This document shows, piece by piece, positions 18,469 to 27,664 of a DNA stretch of 64,000 nucleotides. The notes below the pieces were generated by a model. It did not search any database. It was not told where the DNA came from and was given only the letters and a program-made list of their open reading frames with translations. Within the stretch, counting starts at the first letter, position 1. The number at the start of each line of letters is the position of its first letter. A program made the position numbers and the translations under genes. Origin of the DNA: Pedobacter schmidteae (GTDB lineage: Bacteria; Bacteroidota; Bacteroidia; Sphingobacteriales; Sphingobacteriaceae); the NCBI RefSeq assembly GCF_900564155.1, contig NZ_LS999839.1, positions 4,585,097 through 4,649,096 on the forward strand, in the 5' to 3' direction.

Positions 18469-19890
18469 ATGATTAAAAGACTATTCCTTTACGCAGGTTT
18501 AATACTTGCATTTACAACAAGTTGCTCTAAAAAAACCACCCAGGATTTGACCCCAACCCCCATTGATCCGGTTGTTGTACCACCGGCAGTGTATTCCATT
18601 ACTGAAGATTTCGAGAATTCGCCTGCCAAAGGCGCTTATGCAGTTGCCGAAGTGAAAATGCCTACAGGTAGCTGGACTTTAGATGAGGCCGTAATTGGCA
18701 ACCTGGCTAACGATCTGAAAAACGGACTAAAAAGTGTGCGTTTAAGAACCGGAAAGATTACCATGAACTTTGATGTAGAAGGAATGACCATGTTATATAT
18801 CAAACACGGCAAATATGGCTCAGATGCTGCTTCTAGCTGGAGACTGTTCATATCAACCGATGCAGGGCTAACCTATACGCAAATGGGAGCCGATATTGTG
18901 GAAAACAATACCACCCTGAAACTGGACTCCTTTGCAGTAAGCGCAAAAGGCAAAGTTCGTTTTCAGATTCAGAAGGAGGGAACCACCAGGGTAAATATTG
19001 ACGATATTACCTTTAAAGGTATTGGCGACCCGGGCATTTCGGGCTCAGACCCCGATGTAGATCCTGTAGATCCGGGAACAGGAAATCCTGCAGCAGGTAC
19101 AAGAGGCATTACTGCTGGCACAGATGCACAACCTGCAAGCGGTGACAACAGCAATGCGCTATTTGGCAACCCTTCAAATGCCAATACATTAAGCGCAGAC
19201 AACTACCTGCTAGACCAGAGTTATTATGTACAATCGTATAGCAGCAGTCGTGGTACACCCAACTGGGTAAGCTGGCATCTGGATGCGACCAACATTACCA
19301 GTGCTGCCGGCAGACAGGATAATTTTGCGGGTTTTAACGGTCTTCCGCAAGGTACATTTGTGGTACAAAGCAACAGCTATTCGGGCTCGGGCTTCGATCG
19401 TGGACACAATACTCCATCGGCCGATAGAACCAGTTCTATCAATGCCAATAGTGCTACCTTTTTAATGACCAATATGATCCCTCAGGCCCCAAGAAACAAT
19501 CAGCAAACCTGGGCCAATCTGGAAAATTACCTGCGCACCAAAGTACTGGAAGGCAACGAGGTTTACATCATCATGGGCAGCTACGGCACCGGTGGGGTAG
19601 GTGCCAATGGCGCCGCCACAACCATTGCCAGTGGCAAAATCACAGTACCATCCAATATATGGAAAGTTGCGGTTATCATACCTACAGGCAATGACGACAT
19701 CAATAGAGTATCGGCTACCACACGAGTAATTGCCGTAAATACGCCCAACATCAATACCATTGAAACAGATTGGAAAAAATATCGGGTAAGCGTACGATCT
19801 ATAGAAGCTGCAACCGGCTACAACTTGTTGTCGGGTTTACCAATCGGTATTCAGGATGCCATAGAGGTAAAAACGGATACGGCCAATTGA
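18469..19890 (+). CDS. Exported lipoprotein DNA/RNA non-specific endonuclease
   Basis: A 473-residue secreted nuclease of the His-Me-finger NUC1 (Serratia nuclease-like) family. The ATG at 18469 is preferred over the in-frame TTG at 18457; it gives MIKRLFLYAGLILAFTTSC, a lipoprotein signal with lipid-accepting cysteine. Residues about 45-190 form a beta-sandwich (DFENSPAKGAY, WRLFISTDAGLTYTQMG) of the kind that binds carbohydrate or surfaces. An acidic Pro/Gly linker (DPDVDPVDPGTG) follows. The catalytic domain carries D310-R-G-H313 (general base His313) and metal-ligand asparagines in NMIPQAPRNNQQTWANLE. The probable role is extracellular nucleic acid degradation for phosphate or nucleosides. 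Confidence 0.9.
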   Translation: MIKRLFLYAGLILAFTTSCSKKTTQDLTPTPIDPVVVPPAVYSITEDFENSPAKGAYAVAEVKMPTGSWTLDEAVIGNLANDLKNGLKSVRLRTGKITMNFDVEGMTMLYIKHGKYGSDAASSWRLFISTDAGLTYTQMGADIVENNTTLKLDSFAVSAKGKVRFQIQKEGTTRVNIDDITFKGIGDPGISGSDPDVDPVDPGTGNPAAGTRGITAGTDAQPASGDNSNALFGNPSNANTLSADNYLLDQSYYVQSYSSSRGTPNWVSWHLDATNITSAAGRQDNFAGFNGLPQGTFVVQSNSYSGSGFDRGHNTPSADRTSSINANSATFLMTNMIPQAPRNNQQTWANLENYLRTKVLEGNEVYIIMGSYGTGGVGANGAATTIASGKITVPSNIWKVAVIIPTGNDDINRVSATTRVIAVNTPNINTIETDWKKYRVSVRSIEAATGYNLLSGLPIGIQDAIEVKTDTAN

Positions 19891-19976
19891 TCATTGGCCA
19901 GAGAGCTGTATCATAAAGCGATCGCTTAAGCCCCTGACCACGCGGTAGCTGTGAAGCAAAATAAACTCAGGATGAC

Positions 19977-20032
19977 TATTGCAATAAAAAGGGTGTACAA
20001 CATGAAAGTTGTACACCCTTTTTATTGCAATA
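19977..20032. terminator. Bidirectional terminator
   Basis: Perfect 25-base arms (19977-20001 and 20008-20032) with a 6-base loop ATGAAA lie between convergent genes. The stem has AAAAAGGG/CCCTTTTT so that a T-run follows the GC core in both directions. Confidence 0.85.
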
Positions 20033-20042
20033 TCAGGGGAGT

Positions 20043-20447
20043 TTACTTGATCATTACACCCGGCATATTTACCAATGGCACATGAATCAAGTTCTCATCA
20101 ACAATACTTTCGGGAAGGAAGATGAACTTCTTGTCGTAAATTACGCCGTCAATATAATAGCTCAACCAATACTCATTAGTCAACCCAAAAACCTCGGGAT
20201 CAATAGCTTCTACGCCTGAAAAGGATTTAGCATTCAGATCGCCAATAAAATGACGCAGAACAGAGGTCTTCACCATTTTGCCATCCTTCTCACCATATCC
20301 TTTCGAACTGATCAGCACATTGTCCAACCCAATATCTTTCAGGTTTACGATGTAAACCGTCCAGCTTTTAACTTCAGGTGTTTCCCCCGTCAGCACTACA
20401 GCCATGGCAACATCTTCAACTATATTTTCAGGAAGATCTTTCTTCAT
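20043..20447 (-). CDS. Conserved hypothetical protein
   Basis: A 134-residue protein (MKKDLPENIVEDVAMAVVLTG...) without signal peptide or membrane segment. It alternates short beta-strands (KSWTVYIVNL, EYWLSYYIDGVIYDKKFIFLP) and looks like a small cytoplasmic all-beta or alpha/beta domain. I do not recognise a named family. It lies 54 bases downstream of topA on the same strand, with the small hairpin CATCTC...GAGATG (20471-20493) in between, and ends at the bidirectional terminator, so it may be read through from topA. Confidence 0.75.
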   Translation of the reverse strand: MKKDLPENIVEDVAMAVVLTGETPEVKSWTVYIVNLKDIGLDNVLISSKGYGEKDGKMVKTSVLRHFIGDLNAKSFSGVEAIDPEVFGLTNEYWLSYYIDGVIYDKKFIFLPESIVDENLIHVPLVNMPGVMIK

Positions 20448-20501
20448 GTTTAAATTAGATATTTTTCATGCATCTCGACCAAAGGGAGAGATGGCGGTAC
20501 G

Positions 20502-23084
20502 CTATTTTTTCTTAACAGCTACTTTTTTCGCTGGTGCTTTCTTTTTTACTGCAGCACCAGTTGTTTTTTTAGCTGCAGCTTTCTTCTTAGGCTCAAAAGC
20601 ATTAGGAATCTGCTCCACAATTAACTTTTTCACCTCATCCAAAGAAATTACAGCCAGCTCATCGCCGGTATACTTGTCATTGGTCGCCGGATTTTTACGC
20701 AATTTCAGCATCTCCTTACCAAAACGGATAAAAGGTCCCCATCTGCCATTTTCAATCGCAATTTTGTCGGCAGTCCATTGCTGTATAAACCTATTGGCTT
20801 CTTTTTCAATTTTCTTGCCAATCAATTCTTCAATCTCAGCTTGCGAAAGCCTCTCGAAATTATAAGCCTTAGGCACATTGATAAACAAATCATTCCATTT
20901 GATGAAGGGGCCAAAACGGCCTGTACCCTTAGTTACCGGCATCCCCTGATAATGCGCCACAGGTGCATCAGCAGTAATTTTTTCGCCAATAATCTCCACA
21001 GCACGAGCCTGATCTATAGACAAAGGATCTTCGTTTTTAGGTACAGAAATATAAGCATCTCCCCATTTTACGTATGGTCCAAAACGACCTACACCTACAG
21101 AAACCTCTTTACCCTGATAGTCTTCCAAAGTAAATGGCAGCTTAAACTGCTCCAAAGCTTCTTCAAGCGTAACCGTACCCACCGATTGCGATTTAGCTAA
21201 ACTTGCATAACGCGGTTTCTCTTCATCGTCATTTTCGCCAATTTGCACCAACGGGCCAAATCTGCCCACCTTGGTATATACGTTTTTACCAGTCAGCGGA
21301 TCTATTCCCAGCAAACGCTCGCCATTGGCGCGGTCGGCTGTTTCTAAGGTAGTTTCTACCTCAATATGAAAAGGCGTATAAAAGGAGTGGAGCATTTTTG
21401 TCCATTCCTGCAAACCTTGTGCAATTTCGTCAAATTCCTTCTCTACATTAGCGGTAAAGTTAAAATCAACAATTCCTTTAAAGTGTTCTACCAGGAAATC
21501 GTTAACTACCTCACCAATATCAGTAGGGAAAAGCTTAGCTTTTTCGGCTCCTGTAATCTCGGTTTTTGTTTTTTTCGTTACAATACCATTGGTTAATTCA
21601 ATAGCACCAAATGAACGTTGCCGGCCATCACGATCTTCTTTTACCACATAACCACGGTTTTGAATCGTAGAGATGGTAGGAGCGTAGGTAGATGGTCGGC
21701 CGATACCCAGTTCTTCCAGTTTCTTCACCAGTGAAGCCTCTGTATAACGCGCCGGAGGTCTCGAAAAACGTTCTGTCGCATTCATCACTTTCAGCATTAG
21801 CTCCTGTCCGCGCGAAAGTGGCGGTAGCATGCTATTGCCTTCCGAATCTTCTGCATCTTCTTCATCAGACGACTCCAGGTATACCTTCAAAAACCCATCA
21901 AATTTTAATACTTCACCTTCGGCAATTAAATGTTCCTTACGGGTACTTACTGCAATCTGAGCCGTTGTTTTTTCAAACAACGCTTCACTCATTTGTGATG
22001 CAATGGCCCTCTTCCAGATCAATTCATATAAACGTTGTTCTGAACTATCGCCGGGCACCGTATGGTGGTTAAAATAAGTAGGGCGTATGGCCTCGTGTGC
22101 CTCTTGTGCACCTGCAGATTTCGTTCTATACGTTCTTGGTTGGTGATATTTATCGCCATAAGCCGACCTGATTTCGGCCGCTGCAGCCTGTAAGGCAGTT
22201 TCTGATAAATTAACAGAATCCGTTCTCATATAGGTAATGCGTCCGCTTTCATACAAGCGCTGTGCAATCTGCATGGTCCGGCTTACCGAATATCCCAGTT
22301 TACGCGAAGCTTCCTGCTGTAGGGTAGAGGTCGTAAAAGGTGCTGCAGGATTACGTTTGGCAGGTTTAGTTTCCAGGTTATCTACCGAAAACCCGGCGCC
22401 CACGCAATCGTTCAAAAACTTCTCTGCATCAGCTTCCTTTTCAAAACGCTGAGGCAACTCGGCTTTTACCAATTCCCTGGCTTTACCTGTTGTAAATTCG
22501 GCTGTAATTTTATAAGCCGCAGCAGCATTAAATTTATTTACTTCACGTTCTCGGTCGACAATTAAACGAACAGCAACGGATTGAACCCTTCCGGCCGACA
22601 ATGAAGGTTTGATTTTTTTCCATAATACCGGAGAAAGCTCAAAACCTACCAATCTGTCCAGCACCCTGCGGGCCTGTTGTGCATTTACCAGGTTATAGTC
22701 AATGGTACGTGGTGTTTCTATAGCCTTTAATATAGCAGGCTTGGTGATTTCATGAAAAACAATTCTTTTGGTTTTGTTTTCTTTCAATCCTAATGTTTCA
22801 TATAAATGCCATGATATAGCTTCTCCTTCGCGGTCCTCATCGGATGCGAGCCATACCATTTCTGCGTCTTTAGCTAATTTTTTAAGTTCGGCTACCACTT
22901 GCTTCTTATCGGATGGAACTTCATAGGTTTGCGCAAAATTGTTGGCAATATCAATAGCCATATCTCCTTTAACTAGGTCACGGATGTGTCCGTAACTCGA
23001 TTTTACGAGGAAATCTTTGCCCAAATACCCTTCAATGGTTTTCGCTTTCGCAGGTGACTCAACTATTAATAAATTCTTCGCCAT
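20502..23084 (-). CDS. topA: DNA topoisomerase I
   Basis: Type IA topoisomerase that relaxes negative supercoils, 860 residues. The Toprim domain (1-110) shows VESPAKAKTIEGYLGKDF and the metal-binding SDEDREGEAISWHL. The active-site tyrosine is Tyr285 in RITYMRTDSVNLS. In place of the zinc ribbons of E. coli TopA the C-terminal third has three or four repeats of about 75 residues containing GRFGPYVKWGD / GRFGPFIKWND / GRWGPFIRFGK, the topo_C type found in Bacteroidota. It ends in a Lys/Ala-rich tail (AAAKKTTGAAVKKKAPAKK) that should bind DNA non-specifically. It is an essential core gene. Confidence 0.96.
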   Translation of the reverse strand: MAKNLLIVESPAKAKTIEGYLGKDFLVKSSYGHIRDLVKGDMAIDIANNFAQTYEVPSDKKQVVAELKKLAKDAEMVWLASDEDREGEAISWHLYETLGLKENKTKRIVFHEITKPAILKAIETPRTIDYNLVNAQQARRVLDRLVGFELSPVLWKKIKPSLSAGRVQSVAVRLIVDREREVNKFNAAAAYKITAEFTTGKARELVKAELPQRFEKEADAEKFLNDCVGAGFSVDNLETKPAKRNPAAPFTTSTLQQEASRKLGYSVSRTMQIAQRLYESGRITYMRTDSVNLSETALQAAAAEIRSAYGDKYHQPRTYRTKSAGAQEAHEAIRPTYFNHHTVPGDSSEQRLYELIWKRAIASQMSEALFEKTTAQIAVSTRKEHLIAEGEVLKFDGFLKVYLESSDEEDAEDSEGNSMLPPLSRGQELMLKVMNATERFSRPPARYTEASLVKKLEELGIGRPSTYAPTISTIQNRGYVVKEDRDGRQRSFGAIELTNGIVTKKTKTEITGAEKAKLFPTDIGEVVNDFLVEHFKGIVDFNFTANVEKEFDEIAQGLQEWTKMLHSFYTPFHIEVETTLETADRANGERLLGIDPLTGKNVYTKVGRFGPLVQIGENDDEEKPRYASLAKSQSVGTVTLEEALEQFKLPFTLEDYQGKEVSVGVGRFGPYVKWGDAYISVPKNEDPLSIDQARAVEIIGEKITADAPVAHYQGMPVTKGTGRFGPFIKWNDLFINVPKAYNFERLSQAEIEELIGKKIEKEANRFIQQWTADKIAIENGRWGPFIRFGKEMLKLRKNPATNDKYTGDELAVISLDEVKKLIVEQIPNAFEPKKKAAAKKTTGAAVKKKAPAKKVAVKKK

Positions 23085-23559
23085 TCAGGAGGTTTTTTTG
23101 CAAATAAAGCTATAAATACCGCTAATTTCAAAATTCGACACGCTTTTTATAATAAATTTATTTGTAAACGACTCATTTAACCCCATATAAAGTAATAATT
23201 AAGAACCGGGTAAACCTTACAAAACTATTGTCTCATTATACTGTTTTATTGTTGGTGATTGCTCAGGTAAAAAGAAAACAAGTACATTTAAGCAATGAAC
23301 AGGAAAATCCATATACCCGAACTTTTAGGCTTAGCAAAGCAAATGAGGCTTAAAAGGGTCACGGACCTTTAACTGAGCTTGGTATAAGTCCACCGTGGAT
23401 TAAATATATACACAATATGCTGTCATTTAAAGGCTGATAAAAGCCAGGAAAAAGTAAACGATAAAAGTTAACCTAATTTTTACCGTTTCTTATCCCAACG
23501 CAGTTTAAAAGTAAATTATTTGTCCTTAACTTCGCATACACATCTTAAAAATCATAACA
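23085..23559. other. Divergent intergenic region topA / glutathione peroxidase
   Basis: 475 bases without a convincing coding frame. The middle (about 23330-23400) contains weakly paired inverted repeats such as AAAGGGTC/GACCTTT, too weak to call an RNA. TAACTTCG at 23527-23534 is one mismatch from the -7 consensus and may serve the peroxidase gene. Confidence 0.35.
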
Positions 23560-24072
23560 ATGAATACATTACTAATACTGTTGAGCTTGTTTTTTTCGCC
23601 ACCGGCAAAAAGCGTTTACGACTTCTCTTTCAAAACTATTGATGGTAAAGAGATTAAGTTGTCTAAATTTAAAGGCAAAAAGATCCTGATTGTAAATACA
23701 GCTTCAAAATGTGGTTTTACTCCTCAATATGAAGATCTGGAGAAACTGCAGAAGCAATATGGCAAAAATGTAATACTGATAGGCTTTCCGGCCGGAAATT
23801 TTGGCGGACAGGAATTAGCTACCAATAGCGAAATTAAAGAATTCTGTACCGGAAAATATAATGTTACTTTTTTACTAGCCGAGAAAAGCAGTGTAAAAGG
23901 TGCCGATATCAGTCCTCTATTTAAATACCTGACCTCTGCTGAAAACCCTGATTTTACGGGTGACATCAACTGGAACTTCGAGAAATTCCTGATCAACGAA
24001 AAAGGGCAGTTGGTACACCGTTTCCGCTCTAAAGTAAAACCTTTGGACGAGGCCATTACAAAAAACTTTTAG
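23560..24072 (+). CDS. Glutathione peroxidase family protein (thiol peroxidase)
   Basis: A 170-residue thioredoxin-fold peroxidase that reduces hydrogen and lipid peroxides. The peroxidatic residue is Cys51 in NTASKCGFTPQY, so it is a cysteine and not a selenocysteine enzyme. The tetrad partners Gln84 (FGGQE) and Trp138-Asn139 (NWNFEKFL) are present, and Cys96 in IKEFC is placed like the resolving cysteine of thioredoxin-dependent members. The first 13-17 residues (MNTLLILLSLFFSPPAKS) are hydrophobic, so the enzyme is probably exported. It is followed after 24 bases by the split 5'-nucleotidase genes. Confidence 0.92.
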   Translation: MNTLLILLSLFFSPPAKSVYDFSFKTIDGKEIKLSKFKGKKILIVNTASKCGFTPQYEDLEKLQKQYGKNVILIGFPAGNFGGQELATNSEIKEFCTGKYNVTFLLAEKSSVKGADISPLFKYLTSAENPDFTGDINWNFEKFLINEKGQLVHRFRSKVKPLDEAITKNF

Positions 24073-24096
24073 GCCTTAATCAATAGCATTTACCCT

Positions 24097-24861
24097 ATGG
24101 TACATCGTTTAAAGCGCGCATTTATACTTCATATAACTGTGGGAACAGCTGCATTGTTGTTTTCCTGTTCGTCGGGTTACCAGTTGGTAAAAGCTAACAG
24201 GGCAGAGTACCCGATCAATGCAGGTGTAGCGGTAGACAGTACGGTTATTAAAACTTATATGCCTTATAAAAAACAACTGGATGAAGAAATGAACCAGATT
24301 TTAGGCTATTCGGAAGTATTGATGACCAAAAGCAACGACCTTCCGGAAACATTGCTGAGCAATTTTTTTTCGGACGCAATTTTGCAGCAGGCTTTAAAAT
24401 ACGATCCTTCTATCGATTTCACAATGCCTTCTACCAAGGGTGGTATCCGAGTGGATGTGCCCAAAGGCGCTATCAGATTATCAAATATATTTGAGCTCAT
24501 GCCTTTTGAGAATGAACTGGTGGCATTTACATTAAAAGGGACAGATGTACAGGAATTGCTGAACTTTATATCTGCCACAAACGGACAACCTATTGCTGGC
24601 TTGCACATAAAGATTGCAGACAAGAAACCCGCCGAAGTGTGGATTAAGGATAAACCATTTGACATCAATAAAACGTACCGGGTGTTGACCTCAGACTACA
24701 TTGCTGGTGGTGGCGACAACGCATTGGGCTTTAAAAATCCGATAGAGAAAAAAGTATTGGGTTTAAAAGTGCGCGATGCACTCATCAATTATGTTAAGGA
24801 TATGCAGGCCGCAGGTAAGACAATTAACCCCAAATTAGATGGAAGAATTACTAAAGATTAA
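24097..24861 (+). CDS. 5'-nucleotidase C-terminal-domain lipoprotein
   Basis: A 254-residue lipoprotein (lipobox in ALLFSCSSG, Cys near 28) consisting only of the substrate-binding C-terminal domain of UshA-type 5'-nucleotidases. Family-like stretches are NFFSDAILQQA, KGGIRVDVPKGAIRLSNIFELMPFEN (start KGGIRVDVP, about 108-116) and TSDYIAGGGDNALGF (about 203-217), which bears the aromatic/Asp region that stacks on the nucleoside base. It lacks the metallophosphatase domain, which is supplied by the next gene, whose start lies inside this gene (23-base overlap). The two products probably work together at the cell envelope. Confidence 0.88.
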   Translation: MVHRLKRAFILHITVGTAALLFSCSSGYQLVKANRAEYPINAGVAVDSTVIKTYMPYKKQLDEEMNQILGYSEVLMTKSNDLPETLLSNFFSDAILQQALKYDPSIDFTMPSTKGGIRVDVPKGAIRLSNIFELMPFENELVAFTLKGTDVQELLNFISATNGQPIAGLHIKIADKKPAEVWIKDKPFDINKTYRVLTSDYIAGGGDNALGFKNPIEKKVLGLKVRDALINYVKDMQAAGKTINPKLDGRITKD

Positions 24862-25783
24862 CCGCAGAGACTTTATCAGAACAGGAGGGATAGCTGCAGC
24901 AGCTACGGCGCTGAGCCTAACTTCATTAGGATCTATGGCTGCCGGTGATGTTTTAAAACTCACCATCCTGCATACCAATGATGTGCACAGCCGCATTGAA
25001 CCTTTTCCTATGGATGGCTCAAGAAACCAGGGACTGGGCGGAACAGCAAGGCGTTCGACGTTAATTAAACAGATCAGGGCAAAGGAGCCAAATGTGCTGC
25101 TGCTGGATGCCGGCGATATATTTCAGGGTACTCCTTACTTTAATAAATTTGGCGGCGAACTGGAAATGAGGTTAATGACCGCCATGGGCTATGATGCAGC
25201 TACAATGGGAAACCACGATTTTGACAATGGCCTGGAGGGATTCCATAAACAGTTACCACATGCCGATTTCCCGATATTGTGCAGCAATTACGATTTCTCA
25301 AATACATTACTGAAGGGAGCAACGCAACCTTATAAGATATTTAAAAAGGGTGGTTTAAAGATCGGTGTATTTGGTATCGGGATTGAGCTAAAGGGCCTGG
25401 TAGAGGGGAAAAATTATGGAGATACCGCTTTTATTGATCCTATACAGAAAGCAAACGAAATGGCCGACCTGTTGAAACAAGATTTAAAATGCGACCTGGT
25501 GATCTGCTTATCACACCTGGGTTATAAATACACTTCAGCTAAAGTATCTGATCAGGTACTGGCCAAAAACAACCGGAACATCGATCTGATTATTGGCGGC
25601 CATACGCATACGTTTATGGACCAGCCCGAAGATGTACAGAATTTAAGCGGCGGAATAACCAGCATTAACCAGGTTGGTTTTGCTGGGATAAACCTGGGTC
25701 GTATAGATTATTATTTTGAACGGTATAAAGGAAAGCGGATTAAAACCGCTTCACCTTATCTGATTAGTAATGAAATAGTTTAA
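24839..25783 (+). CDS. Metallophosphatase, 5'-nucleotidase N-terminal domain, Tat-exported
   Basis: A 314-residue calcineurin-like phosphoesterase that corresponds to the catalytic domain of UshA-type 5'-nucleotidases. The N-terminus NRRDFIRTGGIAAAATALSL is a good Tat signal. Dinuclear metal motifs follow in order: LHTNDVHSRIEP, LDAGDIFQGTPYF, MGNHDFDNG, and GGHTHTF near the C-terminus. It lacks the C-terminal nucleotide-binding domain, which is encoded by the overlapping upstream gene, so the usual domain order is reversed at the gene level. Expected role: release of phosphate and nucleosides from extracellular nucleotides. Confidence 0.9.
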   Translation: MEELLKINRRDFIRTGGIAAAATALSLTSLGSMAAGDVLKLTILHTNDVHSRIEPFPMDGSRNQGLGGTARRSTLIKQIRAKEPNVLLLDAGDIFQGTPYFNKFGGELEMRLMTAMGYDAATMGNHDFDNGLEGFHKQLPHADFPILCSNYDFSNTLLKGATQPYKIFKKGGLKIGVFGIGIELKGLVEGKNYGDTAFIDPIQKANEMADLLKQDLKCDLVICLSHLGYKYTSAKVSDQVLAKNNRNIDLIIGGHTHTFMDQPEDVQNLSGGITSINQVGFAGINLGRIDYYFERYKGKRIKTASPYLISNEIV

Positions 25784-25793
25784 ACGGTCTATC

Positions 25794-26885
25794 TTAACAA
25801 AGGAAACCCCCACCCAATAAGTCACTACCTTCATAAAACACTGCCGATTGTCCTGGAGCAATTGCAGATACGTTATGATCAAATACCACACGCATTTTAT
25901 CTTTTTCCTGTACAATTGTGCTTAACATTCCCGCATCTTTATAACGGATTTTAGTGACCACATTGTCCAAAGGTTCGTTGATGTTTTCGTACTTCACCAG
26001 GTTGATGTTTCTAACCATAGCTTCACGACGCTCCAGTTCATCGGCCCGGCCCAATACCACCGTATTGCTTTCGGGAAGAATCTGGGTTACAAACATTGGT
26101 TCGCCAAAGGCAATACCAAGACCTTTTCTTTGACCAATGGTATAAAAAGGATAACCTTTGTGTTGGCCAACCACCATTCCGTTGCTGGTGATAAAATTAC
26201 CACCCGCCACACGTTGCTCAAGGTCTTCAACTTTGTGTTTCAGGAAGGCGCGATAATCGTTATCAGGTACAAAACAAATCTCATAACTTTCACTTTTTTT
26301 GGCCAGTTCTTCCTGCCCCATATCGAGCGCCATTTGCCTGATTTCAGCTTTTGTGAAAGATCCCAATGGAAATTGTGTACGGGCAAGATTTTCCTGAGAA
26401 ACACCCCAAAGAACATAAGACTGGTCTTTATTTTCGTCTTTACCTTTGGAAATGACATGACGCCCGGTATCAAGTCTACGGATGTTGGCATAATGGCCGG
26501 TAGCGATAAATTCACAATCCAATTTGTTGGCACGTTTTAGCAAAGCTTCCCATTTGATATGGGTATTGCATAAAACGCATGGATTGGGGGTACGACCAGC
26601 CAGGTATTCGTCAACAAAGTTATCGATCACAAAATCGCCAAATTCGTCCCTGATGTCTAATATGTAATGCGGAAAGCCATAGTTAACCGCCAATGTGCGG
26701 GCATCATTAATGCTATCCAGGCTGCAACAGCCCGTTTCCTTACTGTTACTACCCGAAGTGGCATAATCCCAGGTTTTCATGGTAAGACCAATTACTTCAT
26801 AGCCTTGTTCGTGTAACATGACCGCCGCTACTGAACTGTCAACCCCGCCGCTCATGGCGACTAATATTCTACCGCGTTTACTCAT
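25794..26885 (-). CDS. mnmA: tRNA-specific 2-thiouridylase
   Basis: The enzyme inserts sulfur at position 2 of the wobble uridine in tRNA-Lys, Glu and Gln, using ATP and a persulfide relay. The 363 residues carry the PP-loop SGGVDSS (about 10-16), the first catalytic cysteine in TPNPCVLCN and the second in SYEICFVPD, as in E. coli Cys102/Cys199, and the C-terminal beta-barrel region ending in SAVFYEG. The gene is convergent with the metallophosphatase (10-base gap) and has a 400-base upstream region with a palindrome. Confidence 0.96.
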   Translation of the reverse strand: MSKRGRILVAMSGGVDSSVAAVMLHEQGYEVIGLTMKTWDYATSGSNSKETGCCSLDSINDARTLAVNYGFPHYILDIRDEFGDFVIDNFVDEYLAGRTPNPCVLCNTHIKWEALLKRANKLDCEFIATGHYANIRRLDTGRHVISKGKDENKDQSYVLWGVSQENLARTQFPLGSFTKAEIRQMALDMGQEELAKKSESYEICFVPDNDYRAFLKHKVEDLEQRVAGGNFITSNGMVVGQHKGYPFYTIGQRKGLGIAFGEPMFVTQILPESNTVVLGRADELERREAMVRNINLVKYENINEPLDNVVTKIRYKDAGMLSTIVQEKDKMRVVFDHNVSAIAPGQSAVFYEGSDLLGGGFLC

Positions 26886-27162
26886 AATGTTTGTACTGAC
26901 TCGGGTTCAAGGCCCGGTAAATAAATAATAAAATGCAAAAGTAAGTTTTTTTGAATTAGGAAGAAACAATGGGAGTCAGTTGCTTGTAAAAACATCTCAA
27001 CAGGCTTCAGCAACAAAATATAATACGGGGCTTTTGCTTAAAAAAATATAGAATACAAATAAGATTTGGAAAACAGTGCTTTTTACCTCGATAATCGCCG
27101 ATTTTAATGTTTTTATTGCATCAAACAGGTAAACATCAGACATTTGCTTCAGATCAAATATT

Positions 27163-27180
27163 GATTCGACTTGTCGAATC
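27163..27180. promoter_or_regulatory. Operator-like palindrome
   Basis: GATTCGAC-TT-GTCGAATC is a perfect 8-base inverted repeat with 2-base spacer, the size of a dimeric repressor site. It is 278 bases upstream of the mnmA start and 108 bases beyond the stop of the 27288 gene, so its target is unclear. Confidence 0.35.
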
Positions 27181-27226
27181 CGGGTGTTTAATTAGGTTTT
27201 CCTAGTGAATGAAAATTTAGGTTATC

Positions 27227-27254
27227 AATATGGCAGGTGGATGCCTGCCATATT
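27227..27254 (-). terminator. Hairpin terminator after the 106-aa gene
   Basis: Perfect 11-base stem AATATGGCAGG / CCTGCCATATT with a 6-base loop, about 34 bases downstream of the minus-strand stop at 27288. Confidence 0.6.
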
Positions 27255-27287
27255 ATTTTAGTACATGTATTTTAAAGGATATACAAC

Positions 27288-27608
27288 CTATACAAAAGCT
27301 GGTACACAGCTATTGGGATCATTTCCTTGAATCTGATTTTTTCGAATATCTGCTACATCAATTGGTTTCTTTGCCACCTTTTTATGTAACCCGGATGCCG
27401 CACTATAAAATAAAATACCCGCCAAAGCAACTTCTTCAACCGCTAGAATAGGATGTTTTGGTATATTTCTGATGCCTTTTTGAAAAACGTAAACACCGGC
27501 AATAATAGAAACCAATCTTTTACCGGCTTCCAGATCTGTTGCGTCGTATTTAGCTAATAATGAATTCTGTATGGTTAGATTAACTCTTTCTTTTAATTTT
27601 TGAAACAT
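27288..27608 (-). CDS. Small membrane-associated protein (YgaP/DUF2892-like?)
   Basis: A 106-residue protein with an N-terminal amphipathic stretch and two moderately hydrophobic segments, about residues 32-44 (LVSIIAGVYVFQKG) and 58-72 (EVALAGILFYSAASG), separated by RNIPKHP. The pattern resembles the small DUF2892/YgaP-type membrane domain, but the match is weak. It is 56 bases downstream of the nucleoside phosphorylase gene on the same strand and is followed by a terminator, so they may be co-transcribed. Confidence 0.6.
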   Translation of the reverse strand: MFQKLKERVNLTIQNSLLAKYDATDLEAGKRLVSIIAGVYVFQKGIRNIPKHPILAVEEVALAGILFYSAASGLHKKVAKKPIDVADIRKNQIQGNDPNSCVPAFV

Positions 27609-27664
27609 AACATTTAATTTAAATAGTATAGCAATAACGTTTAAAGGGCATTTTTGTTTTAAAA

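Larger units (their letters stand above)
26886..27287. other. Intergenic region upstream of mnmA
   Basis: 402 bases. An 18-base palindrome, GATTCGACTTGTCGAATC, lies at 27163-27180 and looks like an operator. The hairpin terminator of the neighbouring minus-strand gene is at 27227-27254. The remainder is AT-rich with no coding frame that I can support. Confidence 0.45.

Noticed and set aside
23330..23410. Structured RNA upstream of the glutathione peroxidase gene
   Set aside because: The only pairings found contain bulges and are short; no promoter-terminator order.
26895..26914. T-arm-like sequence CGGGTTCAAGGCCCG, suggesting a tRNA
   Set aside because: The stem and loop fit a T-arm, but mnmA begins 10 bases away and no D- or anticodon arm can be drawn.
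27230..27451. 73-codon plus-strand frame
   Set aside because: It overlaps a terminator hairpin and the minus-strand 106-residue gene and has no recognisable pattern.
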